A DNA stretch of 5,039 nucleotides. Source: an uncultured Acidobacteriaceae bacterium. GTDB lineage: Bacteria; Acidobacteriota; Terriglobia; Terriglobales; Acidobacteriaceae. Position 1 is the stretch's first letter. Each line of letters begins with the position of its first letter. Positions 1 through 5,039 of the stretch are shown here, piece by piece. A program made the translations under genes and the position numbers. The stretch is from the NCBI GenBank assembly GCA_903842845.1, contig CAIMNN010000103.1, positions 1 through 5,039 on the forward strand, given 5' to 3'. The notes beneath the pieces are model-generated. The model was given only the letters and a program-made list of their open reading frames with translations. It did not search any database and was not told the DNA's origin.

Positions 1-645
1 CGCAGCCGCGCCCTCAAAATTCTTCTCCGCCGCGCGCATCTCCGCCGAGTCCATCAACTCCACACTTCGCGATTTTTCATACGCCCACTCCGCCAACTCC
101 GCGTTCAACTCAAACATCTGCCCCTCGCGCGCCTGCACCGGCTCCTCATACGGCTTGTTCTTCCCCAGCGGAACCTCACCCGTCTGCCACTCCGCGGGAA
201 TCTCGCGCCCGTCCAACTCATAGCTCAAATCGCCATCCACAACCCACCGCGCCCACGCCGCTGAACCGAGCGACGCCTTCTCCGGGTCCGCACCAGCTAT
301 CCCCGCGACAATCCAATACGCGTGGCTGAAATCAAACCGCGGGTCCAACCCCACCGCCATTATCGACGCCGCCGCGTGGCTTGTCCCCAGCCCGGTCAGC
401 ACAGCCATCTCGCCGTCGCCGTTCATCCGCACAACATGCCCCGCGCCCGGCACATCAAACTTCGTGTCCAAGTGGTCGCGCTCCACCCAGTACTGCAACT
501 CGCCCGGCACATCGCCCGTATCCGCACCAACCTCGAACATCGCCACCACAACCACCTTCACTTCAATTCGCTTCGTCTGCACCTGCGCAGTTGCTGCCGC
601 AACCGCCAAACACCCCAGCGCCAAAAAACAAAATAATTTCTTCAT
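1..645 (-). CDS. Purine nucleoside permease (NUP) family protein, exported; N-terminal 215 residues, 3' end beyond the window
   Basis: The minus-strand frame opens with ATG at 645-643 and stays open to the window edge, giving 215 codons. Residues 1-21 form a signal peptide: Lys2-Lys3, a hydrophobic stretch, and a likely cut near AAATA|Q. The mature part begins with a beta-strand-like run (VKVVVVAMFEVG, 29-40). It then shows stretches I recognise as typical of the NUP family (Pfam PF06516): DTGDVPGE (42-49), TGLGTSHAAASIMAVGLDPR (84-103), WIVAGIAGADPEKASLGSAA (111-130), WVVDGDL (134-140) and REIPAEW (147-153). The family is named after a Candida purine nucleoside permease, but the glycine-rich TGLGT and VAGIAG motifs resemble purine nucleoside phosphorylases. 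No membrane segment follows the signal peptide in the visible part. Members are usually about 330-360 residues, so roughly a third is missing. The gene follows the receptor gene in the same direction after 79 bases containing a hairpin. Its ribosome binding site is weak: GAGAG ends only one base before ATG. Family assignment is confident; permease versus enzyme activity is open. Confidence 0.9.
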   Translation of the reverse strand, partial: MKKLFCFLALGCLAVAAATAQVQTKRIEVKVVVVAMFEVGADTGDVPGELQYWVERDHLDTKFDVPGAGHVVRMNGDGEMAVLTGLGTSHAAASIMAVGLDPRFDFSHAYWIVAGIAGADPEKASLGSAAWARWVVDGDLSYELDGREIPAEWQTGEVPLGKNKPYEEPVQAREGQMFELNAELAEWAYEKSRSVELMDSAEMRAAEKNFEGAAA

Positions 646-666
646 GCTCTCGATGATAACAACCCC

Positions 667-720
667 CAAATGCAAAACGGGCAACAGCCGAAGCCATTGC
701 CCGTTCAGTTTCAAATGCAA
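667..720. repeat. 9-bp direct repeat CAAATGCAA flanking the terminator hairpin
   Basis: CAAATGCAA occurs on the plus strand at 667-675 and again at 712-720. The left copy abuts the hairpin stem exactly, and the right copy is six bases beyond it. The arrangement, a hairpin between short direct repeats, could be a small dispersed palindromic element with a target duplication, or a chance repeat in a short spacer. Only one unit is present in this window. Confidence 0.4.
676..705 (-). terminator. Hairpin with C(UUCG)G tetraloop after the receptor gene; likely intrinsic terminator or attenuator
   Basis: Read on the minus strand, this is an inverted repeat of 13 pairs: AACGGGCAATGGC, loop TTCG, then GCTGTTGCCCGTT. 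Eleven pairs are Watson-Crick and two are G-T wobbles. The loop is the very stable UUCG closed by C-G. It begins 19 bases after the receptor stop codon. The 3' arm runs into TTTTGCATTT, a broken T tract, so termination may be partial and allow some read-through into the downstream NUP gene. It could instead protect the 3' end of the receptor mRNA. Confidence 0.75.
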
Positions 721-724
721 CTGT

Positions 725-3700
725 TTAGAATACAAACTTCGCGCTGACCTGCAACTGGCGCGGTCCGTACAACAGGTTGTTCGTGCCCGAGACCTTGCCG
801 AAGTTCTGGTAAGCAGCCGTCGGCGCGTAAGGCGCGATACAACCGCTGAAGAATGAGCCTGCGGGAACGCCAACACTGGTCGGGCAGGTTGAGCTGCCGC
901 CACCAGGCTGTGGCACTGATTTACCCGGCGCAAAGTACGACGCATACGTCGAGTTCACGTTCGTGTTGATCTGGCCATTGGAAAGGTTGAATGCCTCACC
1001 GATTATCTCGAACTTGCCCCACTCGCGGATTGCAAAATCGCGCGTGATGCGGAAGTCAAGATCATTGAGACCAGGCCCAACCTGGCTGTTGCGGCGGATG
1101 TTCGGAGGACGACCGGTGGTCGCCGCGCCAGAACTGGAACTCATCGCGCCGCCATAGATGTTTCCATCTGCCGCCGCCGGATGACCCGATGGAACTGAGA
1201 CCGTGCCACTCATGCCGGCCGCAATCGGCTGCCCCGTCATCTCCGTCGCTTCACCAGAGAAGGTGAAACCATTCAGTGCATACCGGGCGATCGGATTGCT
1301 CACCTTGAACTTCGGCGTCCACGTCATGATGCCCACAAAGCGCTGACGGACATCCAGATCCGAGAGCCCATACTCGCCCATCAGGTTGTTCGGGTCGAGT
1401 ACCGTGTTGCCACCGTAGAAGGTACCAAACGCACCAGCCACCTGGTCATCGTCCAGCGCCTTCGACCATGTGTAGTTGAAGATGAGTTCAATACCGTGGT
1501 CAAACGGCTTGTGGAAGGTAACAGCCAATGAGTGATACCACGAATCAGCAATGCTGAAGCCGGTGTTGAGCGAGGTGAGCGCTGTGTTGATGCGGTCAGT
1601 GGCCTTGTAGTACGGCACCGTGATCTCCGAGGCATGACCATACTTGTCCTGCACTTCGAACGAACGCAATCCGCTCGGCTTCTGGCCGACCAGGTTTGCA
1701 TCCAGGAACACCGGCAGATTGGTCGCACGCGAACCGACATAGCCGACCGAGAGCGACGACTTCCACGGAAGCTGCTGCTCAATTGCGAACTCGAACTCAT
1801 GCGAGAGCGGCGGTACAAAGTTGGGCGACAATCCGTGGAAGCTGATTGAAGCGCTGCCTGAACCACCCACCACCGCCGGGGCGTCGCCGCCCGTCGGGTA
1901 CAACGCACCGCTCAACGAAGGACCGGGCACTGCAAATGGAACGTTCGGGAAGTGAAGCGCAGCGTTCGCGCAACCTGTGTAGCCTAACGGCGCGCCGGCA
2001 GGGCAGGTCGGGCCTTTGCCGCTGTAGTTGAAGTTGATCTGGTAAACACCGTTCTCCACGCGCATCGCGTAGTAGGTGCTGCCCTGGTTCAGAGCGCCGA
2101 ACATTCCGTAGCCGCCACGCACGACTGTGCCGCTGAACGGCGTCCAGGCAAAGCCAATGCGGGGTTGAATGCGGGTTTCAACGTTCTTGATCGTCTGGCT
2201 GTACTCTGCCGCTATCGGTGAACTGGTGTTCGGGTGCGGCGAGTTAGGCGTCTGCTGGAAATCGTAGCGAACACCGAGGTTGAAGGTCAGATTCCGGCGA
2301 GCCTTCCACGTATCTTCAACGAATCCGTCATACATCTTCATCCAGAAGTCGTCGTTGCCTGCCTTGCCGGTCGAGATTGGGTTGATCGCGTCAACCGTCT
2401 GCACGAACGTGTTGTAGTGCGAACCCGCATACGGGTCCACATCGCCCGGCTGTCCGGCAAATGCATCCACCGCCCACTGCTGGAACTGCGTGGTCATCGT
2501 TGCGCTGGAGTAGTTGTAGATGCCGCCGCCCTGGAACAGATTGATCATCACTTCGTGAACAATGTTGACGTCGCCGCCAAACTTCAATGTGTGGCGTCCA
2601 AACTCCTTCGAGAAGACATCCGTTACCTGGATGCGGTGTTCATCCGGCTCGGCGATACGGGGCAGCGCGTTCGGCATGCCGTAAGTCACCGGTCCAACAC
2701 CGATGCTCGGGCCGGGTGCATTCGCGCCCGCCGTCTCAAGGTCGCGACCGTACTGGAAGCGCAGATCGTTCACCGCTGTGTTGGTAATCGTCGAGGTCCA
2801 GTGCGCTATCGCGAAACGCTCGTGATAGCTCGTCGGTCCGTTCGTGCTCACCGATGAGTTTGAGTAAGTCGGATTCGGACTGTAGCCGTTGGTCTGGTCA
2901 AAGTTCGCGTAGTTGAAGTTCGCATAAATCAGGTTCTTCGCGTTCAATTGATAATCAATGCGCGGGAAGAACAGCAATTCGCGTGCGTAACGCGATGGCG
3001 GCGCTGAAGTCGCACCGGTCATGTTCAGCAGGAAGTTGATCGCTGCAAGACACTGCGCGTTGGTGATCGCAGGTGTGCCCGTTGGATGCCCGCTCGAGTT
3101 CAAGAGTTGCGGGCACTGGTTCGGTGAGATATTGCTGCTGTCGCCGTACAAGCCCGTGGGTGTCGTCGTGATGTTGGCATTCGTCTCGTAGTAAAGCACG
3201 CGCCCAACGCGGCGGAAACCCTCACCCGTAGCGAAGAAAAAGAGCTTGTCCTTGATGATCGGGCCGCCCACACTGGCGCCGAAATCCTGCTGCTGATGAA
3301 TCGGCTGCGTTAATAGGAACTTATTACCGTGATTGTGCAGTGCTTGCCACTTGCTGTACGGGTCAAGCGCGTTCAGTTCAGGATAACGAAGCTGGTAGAA
3401 CGCATCGCCGTGGAAATGGTTGCTGCCGCTCTTGGTGATAGCGTTCACCTGGCCGCCGGCCGCCTGACCGAACTCCGCCGAATACGTCGCCGCTTCCGTC
3501 TGGAATTCCTTGATCGAGTCAAGGCTGTAAACATACGGCGCGCCCGATGCGCGTCCGCGTGCTTCGCTGAAAAGCATCTGGTTGTTGTTCGCGCCGTCCA
3601 CGTAGTTCTGGTTGTAAAGGCCGCTGATGCCATGGAAGCTCACCAACCCGCTGCCGCCGTCCTGCACTACGTTCGGCGTCAGCAACACAAAATCGCTCCA

Positions 3701-4186
3701 GTTGCGCCCGTTCACAGGCAGATTCGAGATGAGCTGCTGGTCAATGACCTGCGACACCTCGGTCTTTTCCGTATCCAGCAGTTGTCCGCCGGCCGTCACT
3801 TCAACCGTTGTCACTTCTGCCTTCACTGTGAGTGACAGGTCGAGCGTCAGCGTCTCGCCAACCTGCAACGTCAAGCCCTTTTCAACAACCGCGCCAAAAC
3901 CCGAAGCCTTCGCCTCAAGCGTGTAATGGCCGGGCTGAAGAAACGGCACCGTGTAGATGCCGGCTGAGTTGGTCGCATCCTCGCGAACCAAACCTGTGTC
4001 CACGTTCGTTACATGCACGGTTGCTCCGGGGATAACGGCATGGTTTGCATCCATCACCGTTCCGGTAATGGAGCCCGCACCGGCGGTCTGCGCGACCAAC
4101 AGCCCGGGTCCAAAAACCAGCATCAGTATCGCGATTGCGCAATTCGTTATCACGCGACGCATAAATCTTGTATCTCGCATCTTCAT
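725..4186 (-). CDS. TonB-dependent receptor, Oar-like, with N-terminal carboxypeptidase-regulatory-like domain
   Basis: This complete 1,153-residue outer-membrane protein falls in the usual 1,000-1,250 range for Oar-like receptors. Residues 1-33 are a signal peptide: basic Arg10-Arg11, a hydrophobic core at 16-31, and a likely cut after VAQ. Residues about 37-120 form a carboxypeptidase-regulatory-like beta-sandwich (GSITGTVMD, IPGATVHVTNVDTG, SAGIYTVPFLQPGHYTLEA). A plug follows at about 130-255, with the hallmarks NLPVNGRN (155-162), YVDGANNN (195-202), SIKEFQTEAATYSAEFG (224-240) and GGQVNAITKSGSNHFHG (244-260). The remainder is a beta-barrel, including FGASVGGPIIKDKLFFF (302-318). It ends in SAKFVF, a terminal Phe typical of barrel proteins. 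I see no clear TonB box. Family knowledge implies energised import of a large or scarce substrate; the substrate cannot be read from the sequence. The ATG at 4186 is preceded by GAGGAG with a 4-base gap. The ATG two codons later (4180) has a 10-base gap and is an alternative. The neighbours suggest a purine nucleoside-related ligand, but that is inference. Confidence 0.93.
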   Translation of the reverse strand: MKMRDTRFMRRVITNCAIAILMLVFGPGLLVAQTAGAGSITGTVMDANHAVIPGATVHVTNVDTGLVREDATNSAGIYTVPFLQPGHYTLEAKASGFGAVVEKGLTLQVGETLTLDLSLTVKAEVTTVEVTAGGQLLDTEKTEVSQVIDQQLISNLPVNGRNWSDFVLLTPNVVQDGGSGLVSFHGISGLYNQNYVDGANNNQMLFSEARGRASGAPYVYSLDSIKEFQTEAATYSAEFGQAAGGQVNAITKSGSNHFHGDAFYQLRYPELNALDPYSKWQALHNHGNKFLLTQPIHQQQDFGASVGGPIIKDKLFFFATGEGFRRVGRVLYYETNANITTTPTGLYGDSSNISPNQCPQLLNSSGHPTGTPAITNAQCLAAINFLLNMTGATSAPPSRYARELLFFPRIDYQLNAKNLIYANFNYANFDQTNGYSPNPTYSNSSVSTNGPTSYHERFAIAHWTSTITNTAVNDLRFQYGRDLETAGANAPGPSIGVGPVTYGMPNALPRIAEPDEHRIQVTDVFSKEFGRHTLKFGGDVNIVHEVMINLFQGGGIYNYSSATMTTQFQQWAVDAFAGQPGDVDPYAGSHYNTFVQTVDAINPISTGKAGNDDFWMKMYDGFVEDTWKARRNLTFNLGVRYDFQQTPNSPHPNTSSPIAAEYSQTIKNVETRIQPRIGFAWTPFSGTVVRGGYGMFGALNQGSTYYAMRVENGVYQINFNYSGKGPTCPAGAPLGYTGCANAALHFPNVPFAVPGPSLSGALYPTGGDAPAVVGGSGSASISFHGLSPNFVPPLSHEFEFAIEQQLPWKSSLSVGYVGSRATNLPVFLDANLVGQKPSGLRSFEVQDKYGHASEITVPYYKATDRINTALTSLNTGFSIADSWYHSLAVTFHKPFDHGIELIFNYTWSKALDDDQVAGAFGTFYGGNTVLDPNNLMGEYGLSDLDVRQRFVGIMTWTPKFKVSNPIARYALNGFTFSGEATEMTGQPIAAGMSGTVSVPSGHPAAADGNIYGGAMSSSSGAATTGRPPNIRRNSQVGPGLNDLDFRITRDFAIREWGKFEIIGEAFNLSNGQINTNVNSTYASYFAPGKSVPQPGGGSSTCPTSVGVPAGSFFSGCIAPYAPTAAYQNFGKVSGTNNLLYGPRQLQVSAKFVF

Positions 4187-4190
4187 GGCA

Positions 4191-4196
4191 CTCCTC
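4191..4196 (-). promoter_or_regulatory. Ribosome binding site of the receptor gene
   Basis: GAGGAG on the minus strand lies four bases before ATG 4186 and ten before ATG 4180 (residue 3). Spacing does not clearly choose between them. Either start leaves the signal peptide intact. Confidence 0.6.
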
Positions 4197-4226
4197 AGTA
4201 AATTTTGTTCAACTTCTCATTTTTTC

Positions 4227-4247
4227 AAGAGCTTCTTCCGTGCTCTT
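4227..4247 (-). other. Small hairpin in the presumed receptor mRNA leader
   Basis: AAGAGC and GCTCTT form a 6-bp perfect stem around a 9-base loop, about 40 bases upstream of the receptor start. It is followed on the minus strand by an A-rich stretch, not a T tract, so it is not an intrinsic terminator. It may be a leader structure or chance. Confidence 0.25.
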
Positions 4248-4308
4248 TGCAATACCATCTGACTGCAAAAACATAACTCATTGTGGACTTCACTAGAATT
4301 GCAAATCC

Positions 4309-4318
4309 ATCAATTGAT
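4309..4318. repeat. Perfect 10-bp palindrome ATCAATTGAT, operator-like
   Basis: ATCAATTGAT equals its own reverse complement. It overlaps the proposed -35 element at 4314-4319, where a repressor could block RNA polymerase. Short AT-rich palindromes also arise by chance in such DNA. Confidence 0.25.
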
Positions 4319-4341
4319 TGCTTCTCCAATCAGTTTATATT
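4314..4341 (+). promoter_or_regulatory. Candidate sigma70 promoter for the SAM hydrolase gene
   Basis: TTGATT (4314-4319; four of six consensus bases) is followed after 16 bases by TATATT (4336-4341; five of six). A start site near 4348 would give a leader of about 220 bases before GTG 4572. A competing -10-like TACAAT lies at 4545-4550, close to the gene, but I find no good -35 for it. Confidence 0.35.
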
Positions 4342-4353
4342 CTGCAAACAAAT

Positions 4354-4365
4354 TATCTATAGATA
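4354..4365. repeat. Perfect 12-bp palindrome TATCTATAGATA, operator-like
   Basis: This sequence is self-complementary over all 12 bases. It lies just downstream of the start site predicted for the promoter at 4314-4341, a common place for an operator. No regulator gene is in the window to pair with it, and I do not recognise the site as that of a known family. Confidence 0.3.
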
Positions 4366-4457
4366 CCTGCGTGACTTGATGAATTGCATGCGAATTTCAG
4401 ATGATTCCATGCTTTCCTGCGATTTTTTTTGATGTTCTCAAAATCCGGCGTGAATAT

Positions 4458-4488
4458 CTGATTCTCTGTAAGCATTTCTGCTGATTCT
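4458..4488 (+). repeat. Direct repeat CTGATTCT, two copies
   Basis: CTGATTCT occurs at 4458-4465 and 4481-4488, start to start 23 bases. The second copy overlaps the left arm of the hairpin at 4483-4507, whose right arm AGAATC is the complement of its last six bases. In the folded RNA either copy could pair with that arm, so two alternative stems are possible. Confidence 0.3.
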
Positions 4489-4507
4489 AATCGTGCGATT
4501 GAGAATC
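4483..4507 (+). other. Hairpin in the presumed SAM hydrolase mRNA leader
   Basis: GATTCTAATC and GATTGAGAATC pair over ten Watson-Crick base pairs with one bulged G at 4501 and a GTGC loop at 4493-4496. It sits 64 bases before GTG 4572. No T tract follows, so it is not a terminator. It could be part of a leader RNA structure or a protein-binding site. It does not match any riboswitch I can recognise. Confidence 0.35.
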
Positions 4508-4559
4508 CGCTGGCAACATGTCATCCTGCAACGTTTACGATAGTTACAATGCCATTTAC

Positions 4560-4565
4560 GAGGTG
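4560..4565 (+). promoter_or_regulatory. Ribosome binding site that decides the GTG start of the SAM hydrolase gene
   Basis: GAGGTG ends six bases before GTG 4572, a near-ideal gap. An in-frame GTG at 4563 lies inside this site and would have no ribosome binding site of its own. Starting at 4572 also gives a normal signal peptide beginning with a Lys and Arg region. Confidence 0.65.
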
Positions 4566-4571
4566 CACATC

Positions 4572-5039
4572 GTGAAACTCTTTCGCTCATTCTTCTCTGC
4601 AATCGCTTTACTTGCTGTTGCTCTCTCGCTCCACGCTCAACAACCCAAGGTCATCGGATTCATGACCGATTTCGACGTCAAAGACGACGCCGTCGGCATT
4701 TGCAAAGCCGTCATGGAAGGAATCGCCCCCGGTGTGCGCGTCATCGACATCACTCACCAGTCCGAGCCCTACAACATCGCCATGGGCGCGCGCTTCCTCG
4801 CCGGTTCCACTCCCTTCTACCCAAAGAACACCGTCTTCGTCGTCGTCATCGATCCCGGCGTCGGCTCCAAGCGCAAAGCCATCATCGCCCGCTCCGGCAC
4901 AGGCCAGCTCTTCGTCCTGCCCGACAACGGCCTGCTCACGCTCGTGCAGGATCGCGACAACATCGTGGAAGCCCACGAGATTACCAACCCAAAATGGATG
5001 ATCGGCTCCGGCATCTCCTCCACCTTCCATGGCCGCGAC
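4572..5039 (+). CDS. Exported S-adenosyl-L-methionine hydrolase (SAM hydroxide adenosyltransferase, ex-DUF62); N-terminal 156 residues, 3' end beyond the window
   Basis: The frame opens at GTG 4572 and runs off the right edge. Residues 1-22 form a signal peptide: KLFR, a hydrophobic core at 7-20, and a likely cut after LHA. The rest matches the N-terminal domain of the SAM hydrolase family (PF01887). Visible hallmarks are GFMTDFDVKDDAVG (29-42), VIDITHQ (57-63), VVVIDPGVGSKRKAI (90-104), LPDNGLL (116-122) and STFHGRD (150-156). Asp94, Arg101 and His153 correspond in identity and spacing to the Asp68, Arg75 and His127 that I recall for the archaeal enzyme PH0463. These residues favour water attack on SAM, giving adenosine and methionine, over fluorinase or chlorinase chemistry. 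The family is typically about 255-290 residues, so the C-terminal domain is missing here. A signal peptide is notable because SAM is a cytoplasmic metabolite. The gene is divergent from the receptor and NUP genes. Family is nearly certain; the periplasmic role is inferred. Confidence 0.92.
   Translation, partial: MKLFRSFFSAIALLAVALSLHAQQPKVIGFMTDFDVKDDAVGICKAVMEGIAPGVRVIDITHQSEPYNIAMGARFLAGSTPFYPKNTVFVVVIDPGVGSKRKAIIARSGTGQLFVLPDNGLLTLVQDRDNIVEAHEITNPKWMIGSGISSTFHGRD

Larger units (their letters stand above)
4187..4571. other. AT-rich divergent intergenic region
   Basis: This 385-base region separates the receptor gene (leftward) from the SAM hydrolase gene (rightward), so it must hold both promoters unless one is transcribed from farther away. 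It is visibly richer in A and T than the flanking genes, and I see no open frame with coding character in it. It contains one reasonable plus-strand sigma70 promoter, two perfect palindromes of 10 and 12 bp, a T8 tract at 4423-4430, and small hairpins in both presumed leaders. I could not identify a convincing promoter for the receptor gene. Confidence 0.8.

Noticed and set aside
610..645. Possible lipoprotein signal in the NUP protein (LALGC, Cys12)
   Set aside because: The hydrophobic core before Cys12 would be too short and the -3 residue is Ala. A normal cut after AAATA fits better.
322..856. Three overlapping plus-strand open frames
   Set aside because: They are antisense to the NUP gene and the end of the receptor gene. 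Their Pro, His, Arg and Ser rich translations are typical of shadow frames.
1381..1908. Minus-strand open frame of 175 codons in a second frame inside the receptor gene
   Set aside because: The Arg and Ser rich translation has low-complexity character and lies out of frame within the true gene.
2234..2857. Plus-strand open frame of 207 codons
   Set aside because: It is fully antisense to the receptor gene, whose frame has clear family motifs here. The translation is Arg, Val and His rich with no recognisable domain.
3329..3835. Plus-strand open frame of 168 codons
   Set aside because: It is antisense to the receptor plug and N-terminal domains, which are strongly recognisable. It is a shadow of GC-rich codon use.
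4205..4224. Tiny minus-strand open frame (Met-Arg-Ser-stop) in the receptor leader
   Set aside because: It has only three codons and no ribosome binding site of note, so it is most likely chance.
4386..4430. T8 tract at 4423-4430 after GCATG and CATGC arms, a possible terminator
   Set aside because: The stem would be only 5 bp with a 17-base loop, and it ends ten bases before the T tract. No upstream plus-strand gene needs a terminator here.
4348..4571. SAM or SAH riboswitch upstream of the SAM hydrolase gene
   Set aside because: The idea is attractive given the gene product, but the leader lacks any multi-helix arrangement I can match to a known class; only one solid hairpin is visible.
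4608..5030. Minus-strand open frame of 140 codons
   Set aside because: It is antisense to the SAM hydrolase gene, whose plus frame carries intact catalytic motifs. The Asp and Gly rich translation mirrors its codon use.

Overview
The window looks like chromosomal DNA from an acidobacterium (Acidobacteriota, probably Terriglobia). This is an inference from protein style. The largest gene encodes an Oar-like TonB-dependent receptor of more than 1,100 residues with an N-terminal carboxypeptidase-regulatory-like domain, a type greatly expanded in that phylum. The signal peptides ending in 'AQ' and the moderately high GC of the coding DNA also fit. No sequence search was possible, so the taxon is provisional.

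Layout. Positions 1-645 (minus strand) hold the first 215 codons of a purine nucleoside permease (NUP) family protein with a signal peptide; its 3' end lies off the left edge. Positions 646-724 are a short spacer with a strong hairpin closed by a C(UUCG)G tetraloop, probably the terminator or attenuator of the next gene. Positions 725-4186 (minus strand) hold a complete 1,153-residue TonB-dependent receptor. Positions 4187-4571 are a 385-base, clearly AT-rich, divergent intergenic region with a plausible sigma70 promoter, two perfect palindromes and two small hairpins. Positions 4572-5039 (plus strand) hold the first 156 codons of an S-adenosyl-L-methionine hydrolase (SAM hydroxide adenosyltransferase, former DUF62 family). 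It has an export signal and the complete Asp/Arg/His active-site set; its 3' end lies off the right edge.

How the genes may work together. All three products carry export signals, so the whole locus acts in the cell envelope. The SAM hydrolase family converts SAM and water to adenosine and methionine. The NUP family handles purine nucleosides and resembles nucleoside phosphorylases in its visible motifs. The receptor could admit a substrate across the outer membrane. A periplasmic salvage locus for SAM, adenosine or other nucleosides is therefore a reasonable but unproven hypothesis. No RNA genes, insertion sequences, CRISPR arrays or phage genes were seen. The other long open frames are antisense or out-of-frame shadows of these three genes.
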